DNA of 64,000 nt from Sphingorhabdus sp. (lineage in GTDB: Bacteria > Pseudomonadota > Alphaproteobacteria > Sphingomonadales > Sphingomonadaceae), in NCBI RefSeq assembly GCF_029865925.1, contig NZ_JARXAI010000060.1, forward strand, positions 22,401 through 86,400, read 5' to 3'. The position numbers were made by a program, and so were the translations under genes. Every line of letters starts with the position of its first letter. Position 1 is the first letter of the stretch. The notes beneath the pieces were generated by a model. That model had not been told where the DNA came from, made no database searches, and saw only the letters and a list, made by a program, of their open reading frames with translations. Positions 27,524 to 36,836 of the stretch are shown piece by piece.

Positions 27524-28192
27524 TTAGCGCTCGATTAGGCAGTTTTCGCCTGCAACCCTAAGCTTTGCGCAGAGCTGCTGCGCTTCGGATGAATTGGACG
27601 TAATCGCCTGCAACCGAAACACAGCGCGGCCCCCTTCGACTTTGGCTTCCGCGATTTTGCGGTTCACGCCAGAAAGAAAGCCAAAGCGTTTGTTGAGCGC
27701 AGCCCACGCGCTTTCGGCCTTGGCGGAATCACCAAATGCGCCAAGCTGAACCATCACGACATCGGAAGGCGCGACGTCGGTTTTAACTGGAGCTACCGGC
27801 GCAGCAATGGCAAGTTGAGGTGCAGCATCTGGTACAGTTGGTCGCGGCGCGAGCACGGCGCCCGTTTTTTGGCCTTCGCTTGCGGCAAAGGCGGAATCAC
27901 CTTCGCCTTCGAAGCTTTTACCGCCGGCATCCGCAGGCTTCTCCTTATAGTCGCCCTTTGGCGCAGCGATCAGCGCGCCGTTGCCGTTTGCACCGCGGGA
28001 TTGGCTGTTCTGAAACCAATACGCGCCGCCGGCAATCGCCGCGAGCAGGGCAAGACCAAACACGACCATGAAAACAATCTTCAGCAGCGATCCACCGTCA
28101 GTGCCCTCCTGACCATCAGCAGTTTCAAGCCAAGGCAGACGATTATTGTCGTCGAAATTCAGTCCATCGTCCCTGCTATCCATCATGCCCAT
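27524..28192 (-). CDS. SPOR domain membrane protein
   Basis: A 222-residue single-pass inner-membrane protein. Residues 1-33 are cytoplasmic and acidic. A membrane helix (about 37-60, IVFMVVFGLALLAAIAGGAYWF) leads into a long Ala/Pro-rich periplasmic linker. The C-terminal 75 residues form a SPOR domain (VMVQLGAFGDSAKAESAWAAL to the end), which binds denuded glycan strands at division sites. It lies directly after argS (10 bases), an arrangement common in alphaproteobacteria. Confidence 0.9.
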   Translation of the reverse strand: MGMMDSRDDGLNFDDNNRLPWLETADGQEGTDGGSLLKIVFMVVFGLALLAAIAGGAYWFQNSQSRGANGNGALIAAPKGDYKEKPADAGGKSFEGEGDSAFAASEGQKTGAVLAPRPTVPDAAPQLAIAAPVAPVKTDVAPSDVVMVQLGAFGDSAKAESAWAALNKRFGFLSGVNRKIAEAKVEGGRAVFRLQAITSNSSEAQQLCAKLRVAGENCLIER

Positions 28193-28202
28193 TCCTTCTT
28201 CA

Positions 28203-29924
28203 CTACATGTTGTAAGCGGCTTCGACCCCCATCAACCGCAACCCGTTGCGCAAGACTTGCCCGATATTGTGCGCCATGAAAAGCCGTGCGCCCGTCAGTT
28301 CGGGATTTTGTGCCAATATAAAGCGCTTGTCAGGTTGGTCATTGCCCAAGTTCCAATAAGCGTGGAACGCAGCCGATAGATCATTCAAATAAAATGCAAT
28401 TCTATGCGGTTCGCCGGACTTTGCCGAAGCCTCAACTATGCGGGGGAAGTTGGCGGCTTCGCGGATGAGGCCAATCTCTGCGTCGCCCAGCAGCGCAACA
28501 TGCGCGCCGTTGGGGCCAAGTCCCTCAAGCTCCGCCTTGCGCATGGTCGATGCAATCCGCGCATGCGCATATTGCACATAGAATACCGGATTGTCCTTCG
28601 ATGCCTCAACCACCTTGGCGAAGTCAAAATCCATCTGCGCGTCGGATTTGCGCGTCAGCATCGTGAAGCGGACGACGTCCTTACCGACCTCTTCAATCAC
28701 TTCAGCCAGCGTCACAAAGCTACCCGACCTTTTGGACATTTTGACAGGCTCGCCGCCCCGCAGCAGGCGGACCATTTGCACCAGCTTGATATCGAAATCG
28801 ACCTTACCACCGGTCAACGCATTGACCGCCGCCTTGATCCGCTTGACCGTGCCCGCATGGTCAGCACCCCAGATGTCGATCATCGCATCGACGCCTTGGC
28901 TTTTCTGGAAATGATAAGCGAGGTCAGCGCCGAAATAGGTCCAGCTGCCGTTGGATTTCTTGATGGGCCGGTCCTGATCATCGCCAAACTGCGTTGACCG
29001 GAACAAGGGCAACGTCACTGGCTCCCAGTCTTCGATTTCCTTGCCCTTGGGCTTTTCCAGTTCGCCGTCATAGACAAGCCCGCGAGCGCGCAGTTCCTTT
29101 TCCGCGACATCGGCCTTGCCCGCCGCATGCAGTTCGGCTTCGGACGAAAACAGATCATGGTGGATGCCAAGCAAGGCTAAGTCTGCCTTTATCATCTCCA
29201 TCATTTCGGCGACCGCCGCCTTGCGGAACAGCAATAGCCATGCGCTTTCGGGGGCGGCGACATATTCGTCCCCAAAGCGTTCAGCGAGGCTTTGGCCAAC
29301 AGGGATAAGATAATCGCCGGGATACAGGCCTTCGGCGATTTCGATATTTTCGCCCAAGGCCTCACGATAACGCAGATGCGCTGACCGCGCTAGAACATCG
29401 ACTTGGCCGCCAGCATCGTTGATATAATATTCGCGGATCACGCGGTAACCGGCAAATTCCAGCAATTTGGCGAGCGCGTCACCAACCACAGCGCCACGGC
29501 AATGGCCCATATGCATGGGGCCAGTCGGATTAGCCGAAACATATTCGATATTCACCGACTTGCCATCGCCCAGATGCGATCGGCCATAATCGTCACCCGA
29601 CGCCGCAATCGCGCGCAATTCATCCAGCCATGCCGATGCAGCAAGCCGAAGGTTAAGGAAGCCTGGCCCAGCGATTTCAACGCCCGTGACGCCAGCGACC
29701 TTGGCCAGTTCTGCTGACAAAGCCTCAGCCAATACGCGCGGGTTGGTTCCAGCAGGTTTCGCCAGCACCATTGCGGCATTGGTGGAGATGTCGCCATGCG
29801 TCACGTCGCGTGGCGGCTCCACCGTTACATTGCTCCGGTCAATGTCCGCAGGCAGCGTTCCGAGCGCCACAAGTGCATCCAACGCATGGTCGACATGCGC
29901 TGCATATTGTTCAAAAAGGGTCAT
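28203..29924 (-). CDS. argS: Arginyl-tRNA synthetase
   Basis: ArgS charges tRNA-Arg with arginine. This class I synthetase of 573 residues has the HIGH-type motif as ANPTGPMHMGHCRGAVVGD (about residues 131-149), an intact KMSKR loop, and the C-terminal DALR anticodon-binding domain ending LRLMGVEAAYNM. The N-terminal Add-1 domain (residues 1-110) recognises the tRNA D-loop. It heads the run argS-SPOR-DUF1993-nagZ-scpAB. Confidence 0.97.
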   Translation of the reverse strand: MTLFEQYAAHVDHALDALVALGTLPADIDRSNVTVEPPRDVTHGDISTNAAMVLAKPAGTNPRVLAEALSAELAKVAGVTGVEIAGPGFLNLRLAASAWLDELRAIAASGDDYGRSHLGDGKSVNIEYVSANPTGPMHMGHCRGAVVGDALAKLLEFAGYRVIREYYINDAGGQVDVLARSAHLRYREALGENIEIAEGLYPGDYLIPVGQSLAERFGDEYVAAPESAWLLLFRKAAVAEMMEMIKADLALLGIHHDLFSSEAELHAAGKADVAEKELRARGLVYDGELEKPKGKEIEDWEPVTLPLFRSTQFGDDQDRPIKKSNGSWTYFGADLAYHFQKSQGVDAMIDIWGADHAGTVKRIKAAVNALTGGKVDFDIKLVQMVRLLRGGEPVKMSKRSGSFVTLAEVIEEVGKDVVRFTMLTRKSDAQMDFDFAKVVEASKDNPVFYVQYAHARIASTMRKAELEGLGPNGAHVALLGDAEIGLIREAANFPRIVEASAKSGEPHRIAFYLNDLSAAFHAYWNLGNDQPDKRFILAQNPELTGARLFMAHNIGQVLRNGLRLMGVEAAYNM

Positions 29925-29949
29925 GACTGTGCCTTGAAGTTAACGCGGA

Positions 29950-30600
29950 TCAACGCGTGACATTGTAACGCAGCTGATCTTCGGTCAGCTGAAAGCCGAG
30001 GAGCATTTCATAGCTTGATCGAACAACCGCTGCGCGCACTTCTGGATCGGCCATTGGGTCGAGAGCGGCATCCGGATCACCGGGCTTACGTTTTTTGGTG
30101 ATCTTTTGGACGATTTCGGCGGGCAAGCTTGCCGATGCCTTGTCAATGTAGCTCGCGGCTTGCGCCTGTGCAGACGCACGCTGCTGGCCATCGGCGAACT
30201 GGATTGTGACTTGACCAACACGCTTGGAGATAACGGCACTGCCGCCCTGCACCACGGTGTTGAAATAGGGTAGAGTTACCGTTCGGCTGCCGCTTGCATC
30301 GCTGCGCCGCGCCTGCACGTCAAAGGCTGCCTGCGCATAGATTTTCTGGCCACTTTCGTTGCATGTGGTGCGAACATTGGTCACCGTTGCAACAATATCA
30401 ATGGCGTCCGCGTCTTGGCTGCTCACTGGATTGAAAATCGTAACGTCACCGGTGCCATCGGGCACCGCCACCGTCGGGCAGCCCGAACGCGTCACGTTTA
30501 CGCCGACACCAGCGCCGACATCCAAATCGCCTTCGCGAGAGCAGCCAGCCAAAGCAGCTGCAACAATACCGACGGTCAGGGCTTTGGCGGCAAATTTCAT
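29950..30600 (-). CDS. Predicted lipoprotein of unknown function
   Basis: A 216-residue envelope protein. The N-terminus MKFAAKALTVGIVAAALAGC is a lipoprotein signal with a clear lipobox (LAGC, Cys20). The mature part has two conserved-looking cysteines (Cys41, Cys80), a beta-rich middle region and a helical C-terminus. I recognise no named domain. It resembles hypothetical lipoproteins found next to argS in sphingomonads, but this is from memory. It ends 25 bases before argS and may be its upstream operon partner. Confidence 0.75.
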   Translation of the reverse strand: MKFAAKALTVGIVAAALAGCSREGDLDVGAGVGVNVTRSGCPTVAVPDGTGDVTIFNPVSSQDADAIDIVATVTNVRTTCNESGQKIYAQAAFDVQARRSDASGSRTVTLPYFNTVVQGGSAVISKRVGQVTIQFADGQQRASAQAQAASYIDKASASLPAEIVQKITKKRKPGDPDAALDPMADPEVRAAVVRSSYEMLLGFQLTEDQLRYNVTR

Positions 30601-30722
30601 ACAGGCTAATCCTTGGGGTTCTTAAGCTTGGGTCGCGGGCGCGAAACGTGCCTTCGTCCTTATCCGCCCATCGCGGCCTGCGCAACAGGGGAAAGGTCTT
30701 GGCGGATGCAGCGACTTTATCC
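30601..30722. other. Spacer upstream of the predicted lipoprotein gene
   Basis: This 122-base stretch probably carries the minus-strand promoter of the lipoprotein gene and leads into the inverted-repeat element. No reading frame or strong promoter is recognisable. Confidence 0.25.
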
Positions 30723-30987
30723 AGGGTCATGACCACTTAAATTCAACTTCGAGGCGTCAAAATGGCAAAGATATCGAAATAAAATGTTCGCCGCAGGCAG
30801 TTATTCTGCCTGCAAGGGCATTTTACTTTGAGATCGAAGCCATTTTGACGTCCTTCGGATTTGACCCATTTTGTCCATTGCATCGTTGGCAAAGCGCGAC
30901 TTAGAAACACTAAGTCTGCACTTTGCCGCCTTGCACTGAACAAAATGGTCTCAAACCTCGGAGTTGAATTTAAGTGGTCATGACCCT
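30723..30987. mobile_element. MITE-like element: 32-bp terminal inverted repeats with two internal hairpins
   Basis: The terminal arms 30723-30754 and 30956-30987 are reverse complements with one mismatch, each starting AGGGTCATGACCACTTAA and containing the palindrome GGTCATGACC. Inside are two long imperfect hairpins of similar size. Hairpin A (30755-30850) has CGTCAAAATGGC/GCCATTTTGACG at its base and GCAGGCAG/CTGCCTGC at its tip. Hairpin B (30860-30955) has TTTGA-CCATTTTGT base arms, GGCAAAG/CTTTGCC and a GACTTAG/CTAAGTC tip. It encodes no convincing protein, and I see no clear target-site duplication. ispH starts 14 bases beyond its right end. Confidence 0.65.
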
Positions 30988-31001
30988 AAAGACCATTACA
31001 C

Positions 31002-31967
31002 ATGACTGAACAATCGCTCCCTAAGAAATCGCTTCGGCTGCTTCTGGCCGCGCCACGTGGATTTTGCGCGGGCGTTGACCGCGCCATCAAGATTGTCGAG
31101 CTTGCGCTCGAACAGCATGGCGCGCCTGTCTATGTCCGACATGAAATCGTCCACAACCGTTATGTGGTCGACAGCCTGAAAGCCAAAGGCGCGATATTTG
31201 TCGAAGAACTCGATGAAGTACCCGATGGCGGCCATGTGGTATTTTCTGCGCATGGCGTGCCAAAATCAGTGCCCGCCAATGCACAACAGCGCGGCCTTGC
31301 CTATTTTGACGCCACATGTCCTCTGGTTTCGAAAGTCCACAAGCAAGCCGAACGGCAAGTTGAAGCCGGCCGTCACATCATCTTTGTGGGCCACGAAGGG
31401 CATCCCGAAGTCATCGGCACATTTGGCCAAGTGCCACCCGGGGCGATGACATTGGTTGAAACTGCCGATGACGCGCGCTTGATTGAACCTGCCGATGCCA
31501 ACAATCTTGCGTTTCTGACGCAAACGACTTTGTCGGTCGATGATACATCAGAAATCGTATCGGTCCTTCAACAGCGCTTCCCCAATATCGTCGGGCCAAA
31601 GGGTGAGGATATTTGTTACGCTACGTCCAACCGCCAAGAATCGGTCAAGGCGATTGCGCATGAATGCGACCTTGTCCTTGTCATCGGCGCACCCAACAGT
31701 TCGAACTCGCAGCGTTTGGTTGAGGTTGCGGCCCGATCCGGCACCAAGGCCTATCTGGTGCAGCGCGCGGAAGAGATTAGCCTGAATTGGTTCGACGATG
31801 TCCGCACGCTCGGCTTGACCGCAGGAGCCTCTGCCCCTGAAGTGTTGGTGCGCGAGATTATTGACGCGCTCGCGCTGCATTTTGACATGGATGAACAGCA
31901 GGTCACAACCGCTGAAGAGACTGTCACGTTCAAACTGCCACGCGAACTGGCTGGCGCGGCGAACTGA
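31002..31967 (+). CDS. ispH: 4-hydroxy-3-methylbut-2-enyl diphosphate reductase
   Basis: IspH (LytB) is the last enzyme of the non-mevalonate isoprenoid pathway, an iron-sulfur protein that makes IPP and DMAPP from HMBPP. The 321 residues contain the three cluster cysteines in [25 protein letters not shown] and [11 protein letters not shown], plus [15 protein letters not shown] and [11 protein letters not shown]. No ribosome site is evident before the ATG, which lies 14 bases after the inverted-repeat element. Its promoter is therefore likely inside that element or further upstream. Confidence 0.97.
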   Translation: MTEQSLPKKSLRLLLAAPRGFCAGVDRAIKIVELALEQHGAPVYVRHEIVHNRYVVDSLKAKGAIFVEELDEVPDGGHVVFSAHGVPKSVPANAQQRGLAYFDATCPLVSKVHKQAERQVEAGRHIIFVGHEGHPEVIGTFGQVPPGAMTLVETADDARLIEPADANNLAFLTQTTLSVDDTSEIVSVLQQRFPNIVGPKGEDICYATSNRQESVKAIAHECDLVLVIGAPNSSNSQRLVEVAARSGTKAYLVQRAEEISLNWFDDVRTLGLTAGASAPEVLVREIIDALALHFDMDEQQVTTAEETVTFKLPRELAGAAN

Positions 31968-31968
31968 T

Positions 31969-32943
31969 TTGGCGGTTTATACGCAGTTAGGGCCCGAACA
32001 GGTTAATGCATTGCTGGCGCATTATGATGTGGGCGAACTGGTTGCGCTTAAGGGCATTGCCGAGGGCGTCGAAAACAGCAATTTTTTCGTGCAGACCACG
32101 CAAGGCCGCTTCATCCTGACGCTTTATGAAAACCGGGTAAATCCGGATGATCTGCCGTTTTTCTATGCCTTGTTGAAGCATTTGCATGACGCGGGCTGCA
32201 AGGTTCCGCAATTCATGGCCGACCGCAAGGGCGCATGGCTTCAGACCCTGGCTGGCCGTCCTGCTTGCCTTATCGAATTTCTCGACGGCGTGTCGGTGAC
32301 AGAGCCCTCGGCAACGCAAGCATATTCCACCGGCGCGGCATTGGGGCAAATGCACAAGGCACTGGCCGACTTCACTCTGTCGCGACCCAATAGCCTTGGC
32401 GTTTCCGCTTGGCGGCCCTTGGCGATGCGCTGCACGGTCGACGGGCTGGAGGCTACTTCTCAGGGGCTTTCGGCGCGGGTTTTTGCAGAATGCGATTATC
32501 TGGATGCGCATTGGCCAAATGATTTGCCCGTTGCGGCAATCCATGCGGATTTGTTTCCCGACAATGTGCTGATGTTGGGTGACCATGTCGGTGGTCTCAT
32601 CGACTTTTACTTCGCGTGTACCGAAATCCGCGCTTATGATTTGGCGGTGACCCACAGCGCGTGGTGCTTTTCCAACGACGGCGCGGTGTTTGACGCCGAT
32701 GTGAGCGCAGGCTTGCTGGCGGGCTATGCCGATATACTGCCGTTGGACGCAGCGACGCGCGATGCCTTGCCCATATTATTGCGCGGGGCGTGCTTAAGAT
32801 TCCTATTAACCCGTTGTTATGACTGGATTAATACGCCAGCCAACGCGCTTGTGACGCGCAAAGACCCGCTGGCGTTTCTGCGCCGGCTGGAGTTCTACAG
32901 CGACGCTGAAGCGGTCGAAGATATGTTAAGGCATTCTACGTGA
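31969..32943 (+). CDS. thrB: Homoserine kinase (APH-like ThrB)
   Basis: Phosphorylates homoserine in threonine synthesis. This is the proteobacterial type related to aminoglycoside phosphotransferases, not the GHMP type. Conserved parts are [23 protein letters not shown] near the start and the catalytic loop [28 protein letters not shown] (HxDxxxxN and D). I chose the TTG at 31969 (324 residues), one base after the ispH stop, because LAVYTQLG aligns with the usual N-terminus. The frame stays open to 31861 inside ispH. ispH-thrB-rnhA is a recurrent alphaproteobacterial cluster. Confidence 0.93.
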   Translation: MAVYTQLGPEQVNALLAHYDVGELVALKGIAEGVENSNFFVQTTQGRFILTLYENRVNPDDLPFFYALLKHLHDAGCKVPQFMADRKGAWLQTLAGRPACLIEFLDGVSVTEPSATQAYSTGAALGQMHKALADFTLSRPNSLGVSAWRPLAMRCTVDGLEATSQGLSARVFAECDYLDAHWPNDLPVAAIHADLFPDNVLMLGDHVGGLIDFYFACTEIRAYDLAVTHSAWCFSNDGAVFDADVSAGLLAGYADILPLDAATRDALPILLRGACLRFLLTRCYDWINTPANALVTRKDPLAFLRRLEFYSDAEAVEDMLRHST

Positions 32944-33380
32944 AGCAGCTTGAGATTTTCACGGATGGCGCCTGCAAGGGCAATCCCGGCCCTGGCGGTT
33001 GGGGCGCTGTCATCCGTTATGGCAAGCATGAAAAGGAAATTTCGGGCGGCGATCCCGATACGACGAACAACCGGATGGAACTTTCCGCCATCATTCAAGC
33101 GCTTAAAATCCTGATCGAGCCATGCGAGGTCAAATTGCATACGGACAGCCGATATGTCATCGACGGGATCACCAAATGGATTCACGGTTGGCAGCGTAAT
33201 GGATGGAAAAACGCTTCCAAACAGCCCGTCAGCAATGTCGATTTATGGCATGACCTGATTGAGGCCACGGCCCGCCATCAGGTCGAATGGATTTGGGTCA
33301 AAGGGCATAATGGCCATCCCGAAAATGAACGTGCCGACCGGTTGGCAAGCGATGCTGCAGAGGCAATAGCCAAGCCTTAA
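32940..33380 (+). CDS. rnhA: Ribonuclease HI
   Basis: RNase HI cuts the RNA strand of RNA-DNA hybrids. The 146-residue protein is of normal length and keeps the catalytic acids in [18 protein letters not shown] (Asp10-equivalent), NRMELSAI (Glu), HTDSRYV (Asp) and ENERADRLA (Asp). It also has the basic protrusion [15 protein letters not shown]. The GTG start at 32940 overlaps the thrB stop by four bases (GTGA), indicating translational coupling. Confidence 0.97.
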   Translation: MKQLEIFTDGACKGNPGPGGWGAVIRYGKHEKEISGGDPDTTNNRMELSAIIQALKILIEPCEVKLHTDSRYVIDGITKWIHGWQRNGWKNASKQPVSNVDLWHDLIEATARHQVEWIWVKGHNGHPENERADRLASDAAEAIAKP

Positions 33381-33390
33381 GATTTTAATT

Positions 33391-34500
33391 TTAGTGAAAG
33401 CGCGCCGGTGCGTACACAGCTGCGTCAACGCCTTGCGGTGCGGCGATGTCAGCATCTAGCAACGACGCCGCAAGCTGCGCCGCGGCAGGTGCGGTCTGAA
33501 TGCCAAAGCCGCCCTGTCCTGCAAACCAGAAAAACGCATCATGTGCCCCATCACGGCCAATCACAGGAAGTCGGTCGGGCGCAAAACTGCGTAGCCCCGC
33601 CCATTTGCGCTCCACGCGGCGAATATCCCAGTCGACCACCTGTTGCAGCCGATCAATGGCCATGGCGACGTCGATCTCGTCCGGCGCCGCGTCGCAGGCG
33701 GGGGTTGCCGTTTCATCATGCGGGCTGAGCCATAGCCGTCCGCCAGTGTCGGGTTTGAAATAGAAACTACCATCCAGCCCAATGACCAAGGGCAATTCCG
33801 CCGGAACCTGAGGCGACACAGCCAATTGCGAAATTGTGCGGCGATAGGGTTGGATGCCCAAGGAACCGACCTGCGTAATCTGCGCCACTGCGTCGGCCCA
33901 TGCGCCAGCAGCGTTGATGATGATATTGGCCGAACAGTTCAAGCTGCCGGCGCTGATCTGCCATGTGCCGCTGTGCCACTTTGCGGTATGCAGGCGGCTG
34001 TTGCAGTGCAGTTGCGTGCCGTGTCTTTTGGCTTGGCGCAAATAGGCCCCGTGGAGCGCGGCGACGTCAATATCGCAACACGCCGGCTCCCAAAGCCCGT
34101 GCGTCCAATTTTCACGCAGCCCTGGCACTACTGCCGCGACCGCGCGGCGATCGATATGTTCGATATGCACTCCGCTCGCCGCAAATTCGGCCAGCATATT
34201 GTCGGCCAAAGACAAATGCTCCGCGGTGCCGATGTGCAGCGCTCCGCGTCGGTGCATCAATGGGCCGTCATGGAAATCGGCGGGTGGCATGGCCAGAAAC
34301 GGGCCTGAAGCAGTGGTCAGGGGTTGCACCCCCGGCCCGCCATAGCATTCGACCCAAAAGGCGGCTGACCGGCCGGTCGAATGATAACCGGGATGTGCCT
34401 CTGCCTCAATCAGCAATATCTTGTGGCGCGCAGACAATTGGGCGGCAAGGCTTGCGCCAGCGATGCCAGCACCGATAATGGCAAAGTCAAAGTCGCTCAT
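33391..34500 (-). CDS. FAD-dependent oxidoreductase (DAO family)
   Basis: A 369-residue D-amino-acid-oxidase-type flavoprotein. The N-terminal dinucleotide motif FAIIGAGIAGASLAAQL binds FAD, the GYHSTGRSAAFW stretch matches D-arginine dehydrogenase/glycine oxidase-like proteins, and the C-terminal GQGGFGIQTAPAAAQL is the second FAD motif. It probably oxidises a D- or secondary amino acid, but the substrate cannot be read from the sequence. The ATG overlaps the stop of the upstream hydrolase gene by four bases, so the two form an operon. Confidence 0.88.
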   Translation of the reverse strand: MSDFDFAIIGAGIAGASLAAQLSARHKILLIEAEAHPGYHSTGRSAAFWVECYGGPGVQPLTTASGPFLAMPPADFHDGPLMHRRGALHIGTAEHLSLADNMLAEFAASGVHIEHIDRRAVAAVVPGLRENWTHGLWEPACCDIDVAALHGAYLRQAKRHGTQLHCNSRLHTAKWHSGTWQISAGSLNCSANIIINAAGAWADAVAQITQVGSLGIQPYRRTISQLAVSPQVPAELPLVIGLDGSFYFKPDTGGRLWLSPHDETATPACDAAPDEIDVAMAIDRLQQVVDWDIRRVERKWAGLRSFAPDRLPVIGRDGAHDAFFWFAGQGGFGIQTAPAAAQLAASLLDADIAAPQGVDAAVYAPARFH

Positions 34501-35453
34501 GTTCGCGGCGCGTGTGCATCCAGAAAGCTATTGATGCGCGCAATGCATTGGTCGCGCACAGGATCGGCTTCACGCAGCAATTCATGCGCAGCTTCTTTGC
34601 CAAAAATCAAGGTTTCGGCATGCGGCAAGCGCTTGCCATCGGCAATGACGCGCGGGGTGCTGACGAGTTGGTCTCCCGTGGTTGCGAGCAACAGGATAGG
34701 TGTTTGCACCGCCTCCAACAGGCCCGGCGCCTCAAGCATACGGATGGATGCAATGGCACGTTCTATCCAGTGCCAGCTCGGCGGGCCCAATTTGACGTTC
34801 GGGCGCAGTTTCCACCATGCAATTTCATCTTCATAGCGATCATCATAATGCGTCAGCATTTTGCCGCGCATGCTCATTGGGGACATGGGCTTCTCACTGA
34901 CTTTCCATGCGGCAACTTCGCCCTTGCCCAAGGTGACCATCAGCTTTGCAAAGGCGTGGTTCCAGCTCAGCGGTAGGCCGCCAGTTTGAATGCTCAGCAT
35001 GGGTGCACTCATGACCACGGCATCGGGGTCAATCGCCTTTTCGACCAGCGCCCGCATCGCCAAATGCCCGCCCATGCTGTGCGCCATAACGACATGAGGC
35101 CCGGGATTTTTCAGTTTCCAGCCGCTCCAGAACATCCGCAAGTCAGCAATCCACGTCGCAAAATCATCGATATGTCCGACTTCACGGTCATCCAATAAGC
35201 GCCCGGACTCCCCCTGCCCGCGCCAATCAATCGCGGTCACGCACCAACCGGCATCGGCATAATAAGCCAAAGTTTCCAAATATTTTTCATAATGGTCACC
35301 GCGACCCGGCAGGAACAATAAGGATCCACGCGGCGGGTTGGCCCCTTGCCAATCGATACGGCGGATCGCCCAGTTATCGGCGGCGTGCCAACGGCTTTCC
35401 GCTGCTTCAGCGGGAATAACACGTCGGTTCATCGGGGTATTTGGTGCGTGCAT
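34497..35453 (-). CDS. Alpha/beta hydrolase (lysophospholipase-like)
   Basis: A 318-residue serine hydrolase. It contains SLLFLPGRGDHYEKYLETLAYYADAGW, DWRGQGESG, and the nucleophile elbow VMAHSMGGHLAMRAL (Ser in HSMGG). The acid and His are probably in LLLATTGDQLVS and EAAHELLREAD. This matches the monoglyceride lipase/PldB-like group. It precedes and overlaps the FAD oxidoreductase gene. A role in phospholipid or ester turnover is inferred from family only. Confidence 0.85.
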   Translation of the reverse strand: MHAPNTPMNRRVIPAEAAESRWHAADNWAIRRIDWQGANPPRGSLLFLPGRGDHYEKYLETLAYYADAGWCVTAIDWRGQGESGRLLDDREVGHIDDFATWIADLRMFWSGWKLKNPGPHVVMAHSMGGHLAMRALVEKAIDPDAVVMSAPMLSIQTGGLPLSWNHAFAKLMVTLGKGEVAAWKVSEKPMSPMSMRGKMLTHYDDRYEDEIAWWKLRPNVKLGPPSWHWIERAIASIRMLEAPGLLEAVQTPILLLATTGDQLVSTPRVIADGKRLPHAETLIFGKEAAHELLREADPVRDQCIARINSFLDAHAPRT

Positions 35454-35493
35454 AGTTACGATTTGGCAATCTTTCTTAGTTAATACTGCCCAG

Positions 35494-35694
35494 ATGACCA
35501 GTGAGACTCTCGCTTACTTTACCCTTGGCGGCTTGGCAATTGCGCTGTTGGCGTCGATTTACACCGACATCCGATATCGGTTGATTTATATTATGACCAT
35601 TCCACTCATCGTGTTCATTCTGCCGACTTTGTTCATTGTTATTCTTGGGCCAGCTGCTTGCTCGATCAGCGACGCATTTTCAGGTAACAAATAA
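35494..35694 (+). CDS. Possible small membrane protein
   Basis: A 66-residue frame, MTSETLAYFTLGG, with two hydrophobic stretches (about residues 9-22 and 33-54), so possibly a two-helix membrane protein. It starts 40 bases from the divergent hydrolase gene, with no clear ribosome site, and I recognise no homologue. It fills an otherwise empty stretch, which is the main reason to list it. Confidence 0.4.
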   Translation: MTSETLAYFTLGGLAIALLASIYTDIRYRLIYIMTIPLIVFILPTLFIVILGPAACSISDAFSGNK

Positions 35695-35725
35695 ATGGAT
35701 CAGAAAGGATAGCCGATGGGCCACC

Positions 35726-36736
35726 CTATTGGGTCGTGCGTATGCTCTGTTCGATAGCGCCAAATATGCTGTGGCCAGCGTCGTCGAGCACTTCAATCCG
35801 CAATATGTCGCCGCCTTTCAGGAATGGCGTTGCCATCTCGCCAGTCTGTATTTTCTCAACCATGCGCACTTCGGCCAAGCAGCTATAGCCAAGGCCACCA
35901 TCGGCAATGGGTTTGCCGGGACCGCCGTCGGCATCGCGGTTGGACACTGTCCCTGATCCAATGATAGACCCTGCCCCGACACTGCGGGTCTTGGCGAGAT
36001 GCGCGATCAATGTGCCAAAATCAAAGGTGCAATCATCCGACGCGACCGCCCTGCCAAATGGCGCACCGTTAAGGTCAACATGCAACGTCCGGTGCAATTT
36101 GCCATGCTGCCAATAATCCCCAAGGCTGTCAGGCGTGACGAATACCGGAGACAAAGTGCTGGCAGGCTTTGACTGGACAAAGCCAAAGCCCTTTTCCAAC
36201 TCCGCGGGGATCAGGTTGCGCAAGGACACATCGTTCACGAGCCCAATCAGCCGTACGTAAGACAATGCGTCGGCGGCGGATGTTCCCATTGGCACATCGC
36301 CCGTCACAACGACAATCTCCGCCTCAAAGTCGCAGCCCCAATTTGCGTCCGCCAAAGGAATATCGTCGCGCGCGCCCATGAATGCGTCCGATCCGCCCTG
36401 GTATATTAACGGGTCATGCCAGAAGCTTTCGGGCAGCACTGCGCCGCGTACCTTGCGGACTAAATCCACATGGTTCACATATGCCGAACCGTCCGCCCAC
36501 TGATAGGCGCGCGGAAGGGGCGCCGCCGCATCATGTTCGTGGAAGCGTTCGCGCGGGATAACCGCATGTTCCAAGTCGGTCGCCAGTACTTGCAACCGGG
36601 GCGCGACATCGTCCCAATCATCAAGCGCTGCCTGCATCGTTGGAACAATATGCGCTGCGTCCGCATACCAAGCGAGATTGTCCGACACGACAACCAGATG
36701 TCCGTCACGGCCCGACTTCAATGATGCAAGTTTCAT
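35726..36736 (-). CDS. Fumarylacetoacetate hydrolase family protein
   Basis: A 336-residue enzyme of the FAH superfamily, probably the fumarylacetoacetase that cleaves the last intermediate of homogentisate (tyrosine/phenylalanine) breakdown. It has the metal site GCDFEAEIVVVTGDVPMG (Glu-x-Glu, Asp), LIGLVNDVSLRNL, SKPASTLSPVF and IIGSGTVSNRD. The start MKLASLKSG at 36736 follows a TCTGGAGA ribosome site; the frame stays open much further upstream. A maleylacetoacetate isomerase gene 1.5 kb away supports the pathway. No homogentisate dioxygenase lies in the window. Confidence 0.88.
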   Translation of the reverse strand: MKLASLKSGRDGHLVVVSDNLAWYADAAHIVPTMQAALDDWDDVAPRLQVLATDLEHAVIPRERFHEHDAAAPLPRAYQWADGSAYVNHVDLVRKVRGAVLPESFWHDPLIYQGGSDAFMGARDDIPLADANWGCDFEAEIVVVTGDVPMGTSAADALSYVRLIGLVNDVSLRNLIPAELEKGFGFVQSKPASTLSPVFVTPDSLGDYWQHGKLHRTLHVDLNGAPFGRAVASDDCTFDFGTLIAHLAKTRSVGAGSIIGSGTVSNRDADGGPGKPIADGGLGYSCLAEVRMVEKIQTGEMATPFLKGGDILRIEVLDDAGHSIFGAIEQSIRTTQ

Positions 36737-36762
36737 AATCATTCTCCAGATTTGCCTCATCA

Positions 36763-36777
36763 TGCAACCATATTGCA
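36763..36777. promoter_or_regulatory. TGCAA-N5-TTGCA inverted repeat, candidate operator
   Basis: A perfect 15-bp inverted repeat (TGCAA CCATA TTGCA) lies in the 100-base space between the divergent FAH and C13-peptidase genes, 27 bases upstream of the FAH start codon. A second symmetry (GTTGC-G-GCAAC, 36778-36788) adjoins it. MarR-family proteins often bind such TTGCAA-type palindromes, and a MarR gene lies 1 kb away. The link is inferred. Confidence 0.35.
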
Positions 36778-36836
36778 GTTGCGGCAACCGCGACTGTGTG
36801 TCTAGAATTGACCGCATGGGATGGGGGATTGGCAAA

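Noticed and set aside
30743..30943. A 66-residue frame on the minus strand inside the inverted-repeat element
   Set aside because: It consists of hairpin sequence read as protein, has no ribosome site, and shows no domain.
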